From Acidobacteriota bacterium (GTDB taxonomy: Bacteria; Acidobacteriota; Blastocatellia; RBC074), in assembly GCA_016789605.1 (NCBI GenBank), contig JAEUQO010000360.1, positions 1-46,878 on the forward strand: a DNA stretch of 46,878 nt. Reading direction: 5' to 3'. The notes under the pieces are model-generated. The model was not told the origin of the DNA, searched no databases, and saw nothing but the letters and a program-made list of their open reading frames with translations. Each line of letters starts with the position of its first letter. The first letter of the stretch is position 1. Below are positions 25,300-34,800 of this stretch, piece by piece. The position numbers and the translations under genes were made by a program.

Positions 25300-26946
25300 T
25301 TACGCGAAGTAAATCCACAGCGAAACGATGGTCACGATCAACACCAGCGACCCCACGGCGGGCAATTTTCGCTGCGTGGCAGTGGCGGGTTCAAATTCGA
25401 CCGCCGAAAGAGTTGTCGCTGGTGTTTGGAAGGTCAGCCCGGCGACTTGCGCGCTTGACGGCGCTGGCGTCAGCAAACTGACGCCCAGCAACACGCCGAC
25501 GCAGATGACAAACATCAGCACGGCGAAATGCAGGAAGTTTGTGCCGACATAGAACGCCAAAAATCCGTCAAGTGGTTGCCCGGCATAAACAACTTCCAGA
25601 ATGAAGCGCGTTGCGCCCAACACGAATCCGGTCAACAGCGATGCCAACGCGCCTTGTGCGTTGATGCGTTTCCAGGCGATGCCCAGCAAAAAGACTGCGG
25701 CAATGGGCGGCGAAACATACGCTTGCACGCTTTGCAGGTAAATCCAAAGCTGCGAACTGATGCGGCTCATAAAGGGAATCCAGAGCAGGCTCAGCACGAC
25801 CATCACCAGGGTTGCCAGCCGTCCGACATTGACCAGTTGTTTTTCTGACGCGTCGGGCCGCAGCTTTTTGTAAAAGTCCATCGTGAAAATCGTCGAGCTG
25901 GAATTGAACACCGCGCTCAAACTCGACATCAGCGCCGCCAACATCGCGGCAATCATGACTCCTTGCAAACCCGGCGGCATCAAGCGCGAAACCATAATCG
26001 GAAAGGCGGCGTTGGAATCCGTCGCCATTTCTTGCGGATAAAGCACGCGCGCGATCATGCCTGGCACAACCAACATCGCCACCGGCAAAATCTTGAGAAA
26101 ACCGGCCAGCGTTGTTCCGCCACGAGCGTGTTCAATGTTCTTGGCTGAAAGCGTGCGCTGCACGATGACCTGATCCGTGCACCAATACCAAATGCCCAAA
26201 ATCGGTGCGCCAAAGAAAATGCCCGTCCAGGGAAAATCCTTGTCTGATGCGGACTTCATCATGTGCAGGAAATCCGGCGGAACGCTGGCTTGCAATCCCG
26301 ACCAACCGCCGACTTTGTCCAGGCCGATGACGGTCAGCGCCAATGCGCCTGCAACCAGAATGACGGTTTGAATGACTTCGGTATAGATGACCGCCGCCAG
26401 ACCGCCTGCGACGGTGTAAATCCCCGTCGCAATGACCAGCGCCAGCGAGCTTTGCCACATGCCCCAACCGAGCACGGCTTTGAGCACGATTGCGCCGGCA
26501 AAAATTGCCACCGCAATTTTGGTGAAGATGTAGGCGATCAGCGAAATCGTCGCCAGATAGGTGCGACAAGCGCCGTTATAACGACGCTCTAAAAACTCTG
26601 GCATCGTGTACACATTCGAGCGCAGATAGAACGGGACAAAGACCCAGCCGAGCAACAGCACAATCAACGACGCCAACCACTCGAAGTGTCCGACTGCCAT
26701 TCCGGACGAAGCGCCGCTGCCTGCCAGGCCTATGAAATGTTCGCTGCCGATGTTTGATGAAAACAGCGACGCGCCAATCGCCCACCAGGCAACATCACGG
26801 CTGGCCAAAAAGTAATCGGTGGTCGTGCGTTCTTTGCGCGAGAAATACCAGCCAATCGCGAAAATCACCGCGAAGTAGAGCACAAGCACGACGTAATCAA
26901 TCGCGACCAGCCGGGCCACTTGCAAGGCGAGGGAAGGCAGATGCAT
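25300..26946 (-). CDS. Sodium/solute symporter of the SSS family, SGLT-like
   Basis: This is a 548-residue membrane protein with about 14 predicted transmembrane segments. DYFLASRDVAWWAIGASLFSSNIGSEHFIGLAGSG and VYTMPEFLERRYN are the N-terminal SSS signatures, and GGLAAVIYTEVIQTVIL matches sodium-coupled sugar transporters such as vSGLT. The family couples Na+ influx to uptake of sugars, myo-inositol or other solutes. Substrate cannot be read from sequence, but galactokinase two genes downstream on the same strand makes galactose or glucose the leading guess. ATG 26946 has GAGGAA upstream. The final 60 residues contain a variable cytoplasmic stretch and a last helix. Confidence 0.9.
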   Translation of the reverse strand: MHLPSLALQVARLVAIDYVVLVLYFAVIFAIGWYFSRKERTTTDYFLASRDVAWWAIGASLFSSNIGSEHFIGLAGSGASSGMAVGHFEWLASLIVLLLGWVFVPFYLRSNVYTMPEFLERRYNGACRTYLATISLIAYIFTKIAVAIFAGAIVLKAVLGWGMWQSSLALVIATGIYTVAGGLAAVIYTEVIQTVILVAGALALTVIGLDKVGGWSGLQASVPPDFLHMMKSASDKDFPWTGIFFGAPILGIWYWCTDQVIVQRTLSAKNIEHARGGTTLAGFLKILPVAMLVVPGMIARVLYPQEMATDSNAAFPIMVSRLMPPGLQGVMIAAMLAALMSSLSAVFNSSSTIFTMDFYKKLRPDASEKQLVNVGRLATLVMVVLSLLWIPFMSRISSQLWIYLQSVQAYVSPPIAAVFLLGIAWKRINAQGALASLLTGFVLGATRFILEVVYAGQPLDGFLAFYVGTNFLHFAVLMFVICVGVLLGVSLLTPAPSSAQVAGLTFQTPATTLSAVEFEPATATQRKLPAVGSLVLIVTIVSLWIYFA

Positions 26947-27116
26947 CGGGGTTCCTCAGTCGGTGAGACTTCCACCTTGAAAAGTTTGTAGTCGAATGTG
27001 TTTCTGTGGATGCGCTTCGGACGAAAGCGCGCCACAGTCTACGCGGAACGCCGAAGATTCTCAATTGTCGGTCGGTTGTCCGGCAAACCTTCTTCCCCTC
27101 TCAACATTTCTCCCGC

Positions 27117-28571
27117 CTACAAAGACTCATTGACGGCTACCGTGTCCGTTAGCGCCTGTTCAAATTCGTTTTCGGGCAATAGCTCCATTGCCCACAGTCG
27201 GCGGATTGTGTCGGTGGCCGGCCGCAATTGCTCTTCGTCGTACTGCGCCAGTAGCGTCAACGATTGCAACGCAGCCTGAAGATTTCGCGTGACGATCTCT
27301 TGTCTTTCATCTGCTAAAGGAAAATAGCAAGCGGCTTTGGCTGCCAGGTAATAATTGAGCGCCGCGGAAAAGAGCGCAGGGGTGACCAGCAAATCTGGCA
27401 CAAGGTCATTGCGTTGCCTGGCCAGTTCTTGTGCGGTAGAGGAAAACGAGAACACCGTCGCATTGACCAGGTCTTCGACGTGATCATTCCAGTGTTCGGG
27501 GTGAAGGCTGACCAACACATCAACTGTTGCCAAGGCTTGAATGCCCGCCAACCCGCGCACGCTGAGTTTGGCATGGAAATAAGGCACCGCCAGCGCCGGG
27601 CGATCCGCTAGCCGTGTAACTGCTTCAGTGAAAGTTTTGTGCGCACGCAAGCGCGAGGTGGCACGTTGCATCTGGGCTTGCCCCAATGCCATCAGGACGA
27701 ACGGGCTTCGCTCAAGTTCCAATGCGTGCTGGTAATTCGCGATGGCCGCGTTGTAATCCCGGCTTTGCAGTGCAGCAGAAGCGATTTTTAGCTGGCTTTT
27801 CAGCTTGGCATTTTTGATCAGAGAGCCAGTTAGCTCCCACACATTGGCGATGAAAGAGGCAGCGGAAAACATGCCCAGAAGCTTGGAGAAATTGATAGAC
27901 ACAAGTCCAACGGCTTTTTGCGGAGAAATCTGCAAGACCTCTTGCAGATACGTTTTGACTTCCCACGATCGTGGCAGGATTGGGATGCCGTCAACCGTCA
28001 AGGCATCCTGCAGCAGGTGTAGAAAATAGCCAGGCACGGCTTCTATACCGAATTTCTCGACGATTTGCGGCAAATGATCAATGGAATGGCCAAACTTGAG
28101 CCGGTGCCCTTTACCTCGTTCCTGATCCATAAAAGCGCTCACTTGCTGCCAGTATTTCGCGTGCCCGGGTTTGTAATGGAATTCTCTGCCCAGAAGTCGG
28201 GAGAGCGGTTTTTGCGCACCAAGAGCGCCACTTGCTGCCGCTCCCCAAAGCAGCGTTGTTGTCCAGGGAACATTGAATATTGTGGACAACAATTTTTTGT
28301 TTTCGATCAGCAGTTCTGAGCGCGACAACGTATCGAGGACAAGCGGATTTTTATTGAGGATGGCGTAATAATCTTCGCCCAGTTTTCGCTGTATCGTGCC
28401 AAGTTTGGCCTGGCTTGTTTGCCGCGCTGTTTTGACAAGTCGGCTGCTTGCGTCAGCTCCTTGTTGCGAGTATGCGCTGGCGGTTTCGTTCACCTTGGCG
28501 ATTGTCTGGTGTAAGCTCGCCCAAAGTTTTTGGCGCAACGCTTGCGATTTTTTGGCGGAGTTTTCATTCAT
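27117..28571 (-). CDS. Unrecognised 484-residue protein with a TPR-like segment
   Basis: I do not recognise this protein. The N-terminus is charged and helical (KKSQALRQKLWASLHQTIAKV), followed by a possible hydrophobic segment (LLWGAAASGALGAQ). The most striking block is HRLKFGHSIDHLPQIVEKFG, then GYFLHLLQDALTVDGIPIL, which contains spaced His and Asp residues and could bind metal, though no family is confirmed. Residues 260-300 look like one TPR (ALQSRDYNAAIANYQHALEL). A long helical C-terminal half follows. The upstream intergenic region toward the divergent DUF1992 gene carries a 10-11 bp repeat array. Codon use looks like that of the neighbours, so it is probably a real gene. Confidence 0.65.
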   Translation of the reverse strand: MNENSAKKSQALRQKLWASLHQTIAKVNETASAYSQQGADASSRLVKTARQTSQAKLGTIQRKLGEDYYAILNKNPLVLDTLSRSELLIENKKLLSTIFNVPWTTTLLWGAAASGALGAQKPLSRLLGREFHYKPGHAKYWQQVSAFMDQERGKGHRLKFGHSIDHLPQIVEKFGIEAVPGYFLHLLQDALTVDGIPILPRSWEVKTYLQEVLQISPQKAVGLVSINFSKLLGMFSAASFIANVWELTGSLIKNAKLKSQLKIASAALQSRDYNAAIANYQHALELERSPFVLMALGQAQMQRATSRLRAHKTFTEAVTRLADRPALAVPYFHAKLSVRGLAGIQALATVDVLVSLHPEHWNDHVEDLVNATVFSFSSTAQELARQRNDLVPDLLVTPALFSAALNYYLAAKAACYFPLADERQEIVTRNLQAALQSLTLLAQYDEEQLRPATDTIRRLWAMELLPENEFEQALTDTVAVNESL

Positions 28572-28757
28572 GACTGGCTCGTTTCAGGGCACGGCGTTAC
28601 TCTTTGGCCGGGGTCAGGAAATGTGTTGGGGCGGGGCTTGGGCCAGGGCTGAAACAGTATCCACAGCCTAATCAGGATCAGCAAGGTTGTGTGAGAATTT
28701 TCCCTGAGCTGTCGAATTTGAGGCCTGTTTACGCCGTGCACGCAACGACCCGCCATT

Positions 28758-28831
28758 GATTGACCAGTGCTTGACCGTGATTGACCAGTGATTGAAGTTG
28801 ATTGACCAGTGATTGACCAGTGATTGAAAGG
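28758..28831 (+). repeat. Seven tandem 10-11 bp units (GATTGACCAGT-type)
   Basis: The units start at 28758, 28769, 28779, 28790, 28800, 28811 and 28822. Four read GATTGACCAGT exactly; the others are GCTTGACCGT, GATTGAAGTT and GATTGAAAGG. A period of 10-11 bp places each unit on the same face of the helix, as in iterons and cooperative operator arrays. The last unit runs into the ribosome-binding region of the DUF1992 gene (ATG 28841). Confidence 0.85.
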
Positions 28832-28840
28832 AAGAGGCAA

Positions 28841-29176
28841 ATGTCAGGTTGGGCGGCTATTATCGAAGAAAAAATTCGTGCGGCGATGGAGGCGGGCGAA
28901 TTTGATAACCTGGCTGGGCAGGGAAAGCCGATTGATCTGGAAGCGTATTTCGCCACGCCTGCGGATTTGCGGCTCAGCTATTCGTTGCTCAAGAGCGCGC
29001 ATTGCGTGCCCGAAGAAGTGGCTTTGCGAAAAGAGATTGAGACGTTGCAACACGAGTTGGCCGGATGTGGCAATGAGCGTCGGCAAACGGCCTTGCGCGA
29101 GCAAATCGAAAGCAAAACGCTCAAGCTGAATTTGCTGTCAGACAGCAATCGGCGGCAACAGAGCAGAAAAGCGTAA
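28841..29176 (+). CDS. DUF1992 protein (DnaJ C28-like domain)
   Basis: This is a 111-residue protein. WAAIIEEKIRAAMEAGEFDNL, then AGQGKPIDLEAYFATPADLRLSYSLL-type sequence (from residue 3 to about 50), is the DUF1992 domain, also found in eukaryotic DNAJC28 proteins and in E. coli YhdN; its function is not established. The C-terminal half (KEIETLQHELAGCGNERRQ) is a coiled coil. ATG 28841 has GGAAGAGG upstream, so the in-frame GTG at 28820 inside the repeat array is unlikely. The tRNA-Ser gene begins 50 bp downstream on the same strand. Confidence 0.85.
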   Translation: MSGWAAIIEEKIRAAMEAGEFDNLAGQGKPIDLEAYFATPADLRLSYSLLKSAHCVPEEVALRKEIETLQHELAGCGNERRQTALREQIESKTLKLNLLSDSNRRQQSRKA

Positions 29177-29225
29177 GCCGAGTCTTGACAGGCTGCGTCA
29201 CGATGAAGACAATGTCCGCTCTTAT

Positions 29226-29316
29226 GGAGGCATGGCCGAGTGGCTGAAGGCGGCGGTTTGCTAAACCGTTATAGGGGCTAAAACTTCTATCGAAGGTTCG
29301 AATCCTTCTGCCTCCG
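29226..29316 (+). tRNA. tRNA-Ser (anticodon GCT)
   Basis: The acceptor stem GGAGGCA pairs with TGCCTCC, with G73 as discriminator. The anticodon stem GCGGT/ACCGT encloses the loop TTGCTAA, giving anticodon GCT (reads AGC/AGT). A long variable arm, typical of serine tRNA, precedes a T-arm GAAGG-TTCGAAT-CCTTC. The CCA end is not encoded. Confidence 0.96.
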
Positions 29317-29346
29317 TTTTCTTTTAACGTTTGATGATGTTTCCAC

Positions 29347-29403
<57 letters not shown>

Positions 29404-29421
29404 AAACCGGAAATCCGGTTT
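29404..29421 (+). other. Short hairpin upstream of the terminator
   Basis: AAACCGG and CCGGTTT form a 7-bp stem closed by a 4-base loop, 17 bp before the strong terminator at 29439. In an untranslated leader the two could be part of an attenuation device, but no known riboswitch motif is recognised. Confidence 0.45.
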
Positions 29422-29438
29422 ACAATTTGGGAATTGCC

Positions 29439-29477
29439 AAAGACCCCGCGTTGTTTGCCAGCGCGGGGTCTTTTGTT
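29439..29477 (+). terminator. Strong intrinsic terminator between tRNA-Ser and the fusion gene
   Basis: A perfect 12-bp stem (AAAGACCCCGCG with CGCGGGGTCTTT) has an 11-base loop and is followed by TTTTGTTT (from 29471). It ends the tRNA-Ser transcript, or acts as an attenuator for the homocysteine methyltransferase/MTHFR gene that begins 78 bp downstream. Confidence 0.88.
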
Positions 29478-29554
29478 TAACACGATGGGAGCGGTTGTGC
29501 CTTGCGCCAGGTCGTGTACCTTTACCCGCCCGCCCGCCCCACAATCACAACTCT

Positions 29555-31420
29555 ATGAGTCAATTTCGAGAATTTATTCAAGAAGATCGCGTTCGCGTTT
29601 TTGATGGCGCAATGGGCACGATGATTTACAGCAAAGGCGTGTATATCAATCGTTGCTATGACGAATTGAATTTGTCTTCGCCCGATCTGATCACCGAAAT
29701 CCACCGCGAATATATCAAGGCGGGAGCCGAAATCATCGAAACCAACACCTATGGCGCGTCGCGGTTGCGGTTGGCGGCGCAAGGATTGGACGACAAGCTG
29801 CTCGACATCAACGTCAACGCCGTGCGGCTGGCGCGCAAAGCGACCGAATCTGCCAAACACGATGTGTTTATCGCAGGAGCCATTTCGCCGCTCGGGGTGC
29901 GCATCGAACCATACGGGCCGACTTCGATAGACGAAGCGCGCGAACTGTTCAAAGAGCAGGTTGCTGCCTTGCTCGAAGGCGGTCCCGGCAAAGGCGTGGA
30001 TTGTTTTGTGCTGGAAACCTTTCACGATCTGGCCGAGATGCAACAGGCGATCCGCGCCGTGCGCGAATTGTGCGATCACGTCATCTTTGCGCAAATGACC
30101 ATCAACGAGCAGGGCGAAACCGCGTTTGGCACTTCGCCGGAAATTTTCACGCAGCGGTTGGACGCCTGGCTCAGCCCGGATGGCGCAGACGTGATCGGGC
30201 TGAATTGTTCGGTCGGCCCGCAAATTATTCTCGAAGCGACCGAAAAGATGCGCGCGCATACGACGCGCCGTCTTTCGGCGCAACCAAACGCAGGCAATCC
30301 GCGCGAAGTCAGTGGCCGCAAAATGTATCTGGCGTCGCCGGAATACGTCGCCAAATACGCCAAGCGCTTGATCAATTCGGGCGTCAAATTCATCGGCGGC
30401 TGTTGCGGCACCACGCCGGAACACATCAAGCTGGTGGTGGATGCCGTGCGCGCGCTCAGTCCGGGGCGTCGCACAATCAGTTCTGTGCACGTCGAAGAGC
30501 AAGCCACCAAAGTTGATCCGGTGCCATTTGCCGAACGGTCGCGCTTTGCCAACAAGATCGCCAACGGCGAGTTTGTGACCAGCGTCGAAATCGTGCCGCC
30601 CAAAGGTTGTGACGCGTCTGCCATGATCAAAGGCGTGCGCACCTTGAAAGAGGCAGGCGTTGACGCCGTCAACGTGCCTGATGGTCCGCGTGCTCAATCG
30701 CGTATGGGCGCGTTGGCCGTTTCGCTGATCATCGAACAGCAAGTCGGCATGGAAGCCGTCACGCATTACGCCTGCCGCGACCGAAATTTGCTGGGCATGT
30801 TTTCTGATTTGCTGGGCGCGGCGGCTTTGGGCTTGCGCAACTTTTTGCTGGTGACGGGCGACCCGCCCAAGATGGGGCCGTATCCTGACGCCACAGCCGT
30901 TTTCGATATTGATTCCATCGGGTTGTGCAATCTGGTCAATCGCTTGAACCACGGCATTGATCCGGGCGGAAACCCCATCGGCAAACCGACGCAATTTGTG
31001 ATCGGTGTGGGTGTCAATCCCGGCGCGCTGGACCTGGATTACGAGCTGCGGCGTTTTGAGTGGAAAGTCGAAGCGGGCGCGGAATACGCCATCACGCAAC
31101 CGGTGTTTGATACCGCGCAGTTGAAAACTTTCCTGAAGCGCATCGAACATTGCCGCATTCCGATCATTCCCGGCATCTGGCCGTTGACCAGCTTTCGCAA
31201 TGCGGAATTTTTGAACAACGAAGTGCCGGGCGTTTCAGTGCCTGACGCCGTGCTCGAACGCATGCGCAAAGCCGAAGACGGCGCTGCCGCACTAAAAGAA
31301 GGCGTGACGATCGCGCAAGAGATGTTGGCCGAAGTTCGCCCCTATGTGCAGGGCGTACAAGTGTCAGCGCCTTTCGGCAAAATCCCGCACGCGTTGGAAG
31401 TCTTTGAAGTCCTGAAGTGA
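29555..31420 (+). CDS. Bifunctional homocysteine S-methyltransferase/methylenetetrahydrofolate reductase
   Basis: This is a 621-residue fusion of the YitJ type. The N-terminal homocysteine methyltransferase domain (residues 1-300) begins with VRVFDGAMGTMIYSKG and carries the zinc ligands Cys218 (NCSVGP) and Cys283/Cys284 ([10 protein letters not shown]). The C-terminal MTHFR domain (about 335-621) includes FVTSVEIVPPKGCDASAM and NFLLVTGDPPKMGPYP. MTHFR reduces methylene-THF to methyl-THF, the methyl donor for MetH, whose gene follows 441 bp downstream. The start at ATG 29555 (MSQFREFIQEDRVRVFDG) fits the family; the in-frame upstream start at 29495 adds a Pro-rich leader with no support. A strong terminator lies in the leader. 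Confidence 0.92.
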   Translation: MSQFREFIQEDRVRVFDGAMGTMIYSKGVYINRCYDELNLSSPDLITEIHREYIKAGAEIIETNTYGASRLRLAAQGLDDKLLDINVNAVRLARKATESAKHDVFIAGAISPLGVRIEPYGPTSIDEARELFKEQVAALLEGGPGKGVDCFVLETFHDLAEMQQAIRAVRELCDHVIFAQMTINEQGETAFGTSPEIFTQRLDAWLSPDGADVIGLNCSVGPQIILEATEKMRAHTTRRLSAQPNAGNPREVSGRKMYLASPEYVAKYAKRLINSGVKFIGGCCGTTPEHIKLVVDAVRALSPGRRTISSVHVEEQATKVDPVPFAERSRFANKIANGEFVTSVEIVPPKGCDASAMIKGVRTLKEAGVDAVNVPDGPRAQSRMGALAVSLIIEQQVGMEAVTHYACRDRNLLGMFSDLLGAAALGLRNFLLVTGDPPKMGPYPDATAVFDIDSIGLCNLVNRLNHGIDPGGNPIGKPTQFVIGVGVNPGALDLDYELRRFEWKVEAGAEYAITQPVFDTAQLKTFLKRIEHCRIPIIPGIWPLTSFRNAEFLNNEVPGVSVPDAVLERMRKAEDGAAALKEGVTIAQEMLAEVRPYVQGVQVSAPFGKIPHALEVFEVLK

Positions 31421-31465
31421 ATTTCAAGAGAGGCGTATGGCTGTGTTTGGTCGCTGAAGAGGTGT

Positions 31466-31812
31466 ATGACGAGAACGATCAGGTTCGTTTCAGATGTCTA
31501 TGTCAGCTTTCCTGATGGTTCGTTGAAACGGCCCGACATCGCCATTTTCTGTCGCGAACCAGATGAGGAAGACGAAGCGATCAAGCTCGTTCCCGAAGCG
31601 GTGATTGAAATTGTTGGCAAAGGATACGAAGCGAAAGACCTGGAACTGGCGCCGCGGTTTTATCTTTTCTAAGGTGTGCCTAAGGTTTGAAAGACGTGGT
31701 CGTGTTTGATCCGTATACGCTGTTGGTGTTGCACGTGCGGCGTGACGGCGCAACGCGGCAAGTCTCTCCGGTCGAAATTATGCGGGAATGTGGTTGTAAG
31801 TGTGTGGCGTAG
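31466..31812 (+). pseudogene. Decayed Uma2-family (DUF820) nuclease-like remnant
   Basis: FVSDVYVSFPDGSLKRPD, IAIFCREPDE, then AVIEIVGKGYEAKDLEL carry the core of a Uma2/DUF820 domain, including the conserved RPD and the EIV.KGYE.KD.E segment. The frame then meets a stop TAA at 31670 and TGA at 31685; the continuing KDVVVFDPYTLLVLHVRRDG up to TAG 31810 is in another frame, so at least one shift has occurred. The N-terminus is also short. Uma2 proteins are restriction-endonuclease-like and numerous in cyanobacteria, acidobacteria and chloroflexi. This copy appears dead. It lies between the MTHFR fusion and metH. Confidence 0.7.
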
Positions 31813-31861
31813 TGCGAGCTACTGACACTTACGTTGGCAACAAGTCCATTGAGAATCTGAA

Positions 31862-34800
31862 GTGAGCAACCATCAAAACACTTTTTTCACACTGCAAACT
31901 CTGCTCCAAAAACGCATTGTCATCATTGATGGCGCGATGGGGACGACGTTGCAACGCTATCAGCTTGACGAAGCCGCCTATCGCGGCGAGCAGTTCACGG
32001 ATTGTCCGAAAGACCTGAAGGGCAATCACGACATGCTCAACCTCACGCGGCCTGACATCGTGGCCGAAGTCCATCGCCATTATCTCGAAGCTGGCGCTGA
32101 CATTATCGAAACCAACACCTTCAGCGCGCAGGCAATTTCGCTGGCCGATTACGAGTTGGAGCATCTGGCCTATGACTTGAACGTGGCGGCGGCGCGCATT
32201 GCGCGGCGTGTGGCGGACGAGTTTATGGCCGAACACCCTGACCGCACGTGTTTTGTGGCGGGCGCCATCGGACCGACCAATCGCGCGTTGACGCTTTCGC
32301 CGGATGTGAACAACCCGGCTTTTCGCGCCGTGACCTACAACCAGGTCATGCAGGCTTACTACGATCAGGTGCGCGGTCTGGTGGATGGCGGCGCTGACAT
32401 CCTGATTGTCGAAACCGTGTTTGATTCGCTCAATTCCAAAGCTGCGCTGTTTGCCATCCAGAAATACTTTGCCGATACGGGTAACAAGTTGCCGGTGATG
32501 TGTTCGTTTACCATCACCGACGCCAGCGGACGCACGCTCAGCGGACAGACCGTCGAAGCTTACTGGAATGCCGTTTCGCACATGGATTTGCTGTCCATCG
32601 GCATCAACTGTGCGCTCGGGCCAAAAGAAATGCGCCCGTTTATCGAAGAACTCTCTTCTCTCGCGCCGATTTTCGTCAGCGCTTATCCCAACGCCGGTTT
32701 GCCCGATCCGCTTTCGCCGACGGGCTTTCCCGAAACGCCCGCCACGATGGCGCCGCAATTGCGCGACTGGGCGCAAGCAGGCTTTTTGAATTTTGTCGGC
32801 GGCTGTTGCGGCACCACGCCCGATCACATTCGCGCGATTGCCGCCGCCGTCAAGGATTGTCCGCCGCGCGTGGTTCCCACGGTCGAACCGTATTTGCGGT
32901 TGAGCGGGTTAGAAGCGTTGACGCTGCGGCCTGATACCAATTTCGTCAATATCGGCGAACGCACCAACGTGACCGGCTCGCCCAAATTCGCCAAGTTGAT
33001 TTTGAACGGCCAATACGAAGAGGCGCTCAGCGTTGCACGCCAACAGGTCGAAAACGGCGCGCAGATGATTGACGTCAACATGGACGAAGGCATGCTCGAT
33101 TCAGAAGCCGCGATGGTTCACTTCTTGAACCTGATCGCCGCTGAACCGGACATCGCGCGCGTGCCCATCGTGGTGGATTCGTCCAAGTGGTCCGTGATTG
33201 AAGCCGGGTTGCAGTGCATTCAGGGCAAAGCCGTCGTCAATTCGATTTCGCTCAAAGGCGGCGAAGAAGAGTTCAAGCAGCAAGCGCGCCTGGTGCGGCG
33301 CTATGGCGCGGCGGTGATCGTGATGGCGTTTGACGAACGCGGTCAGGCCGACAGTTTTGCCCGCAAGATCGAAATCTGTCAGCGCGCCTATCGCATGTTG
33401 GTGGACGACGTCGGTTTTCCGCCGCAGGACATCATCTTTGATCCGAACATTCTGACCGTCGCCACCGGCATCGAAGAGCACAACAATTATGCCGTGGATT
33501 TCATCAACACGGTGCGCTGGATCAAAGAAAACCTGCCGCTGGCCAAGGTGAGCGGCGGCGTCAGCAACATTTCGTTTTCGTTTCGCGGCAATAATCTCGT
33601 GCGCGAAGCGATGCATTCCTCCTTTTTGTATCACACGATCAAAGCCGGTCTGGATATGGGCATCGTCAATGCCGGGCAGTTGGCCGTGTATGACGACATT
33701 CCGAAAGACTTGCTGGCGCTGGTCGAAGACGTGTTGCTCAATCGGCGGCCCGATGCCACCGAACGCCTGGTTAGTTTTGCCGAAACCGTCAAAAAGCAGG
33801 ACAAAGCCGAAGCCAAGGTGGACGAATGGCGTAACGGCTCGGTCGAAGAGCGTCTGTCGCACGCCTTGGTCAAAGGCATCACCGATTTTATCGAACAGGA
33901 CGCCGAAGAGGCGCGCCAGAAACTCGGTCGTCCGCTGTCTGTCATCGAAGGGCCGTTGATGGACGGCATGAATGTCGTCGGTGATCTGTTTGGCTCTGGC
34001 AAGATGTTTTTGCCGCAAGTGGTCAAATCCGCCCGCGTGATGAAAAAAGCTGTCGCGTATCTGGAACCGTTTATGGCAGCCGAAAAAGCCGCCAAGCCGG
34101 ACAGCGATACCAAAGCGCAAGGCAAGGTTTTGCTGGCGACGGTCAAAGGCGACGTGCACGACATCGGCAAAAACATCGTGGGCGTCGTGCTGGCGTGTAA
34201 CAACTATGAAGTGATTGACCTGGGCGTGATGGTGTCGTGCGAACGCATTCTCAACGCTGCGCGCGAACACAACGTAGATGTCATTGGCCTGAGCGGATTG
34301 ATCACGCCTTCACTGGATGAAATGCAGCACGTCGCGCGCGAAATGCAACGCGAAGGTTTTACTGTGCCGTTGTTGATCGGTGGCGCGACGACTTCGCGTG
34401 TGCATACGGCGGTCAAGATCGCGCCGAATTACGAACCGCCGGTCGTGCACGTGCTCGACGCTTCGCGCGCCGTGCCGGTGGTCAGTGCGCTGGCCAATCC
34501 TGACACGCGCGCTGCGTTCGCCCTGAAAAACCAGCAAGACCAGTTGCGCGACCGCGAACGGTTTGAAGCCAGCCGCGAACAAAAGACGATGTTGACGCTG
34601 GCGCAAGCGCGCGCCAATCGCACGCCGATTGACTGGGCCAGAACCGAAATCGCCAAACCGGCATTTACCGGCACGCAGGTGCTGAACGATTTTCCGCTGG
34701 CTGAAATCGCGCGCTTTATTGATTGGTCGCCGTTCTTTCACGCCTGGGAACTGGCGGGCGTCTTTCCGCGCATTCTGGACGATGAAGTCGTCGGTGCGCA

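Noticed and set aside
28758..28831. CRISPR-like array
   Set aside because: Units are 10-11 bp and contiguous with no spacers, and no cas genes are present.
28568..28840. Minus-strand frame with repeated SITGQS peptides across the 28758 array
   Set aside because: The peptide repeat is a by-product of the DNA repeats; no start signal or conserved partner, and it overlaps the start of the 484-residue gene.
29522..31150. 542-codon open frame on the minus strand under the homocysteine methyltransferase/MTHFR fusion
   Set aside because: The plus strand encodes a clear enzyme; the antisense frame is low-complexity, rich in Arg/His/Phe as expected from codon bias, with no domain.
31421..31861. Cobalamin or SAM riboswitch before metH
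   Set aside because: No B12-box or SAM-box consensus was seen; the gap is filled mainly by the Uma2 remnant.
33101..34270. 389-codon minus-strand frame under metH
   Set aside because: MetH domains explain the plus strand; the antisense protein has no recognisable feature.
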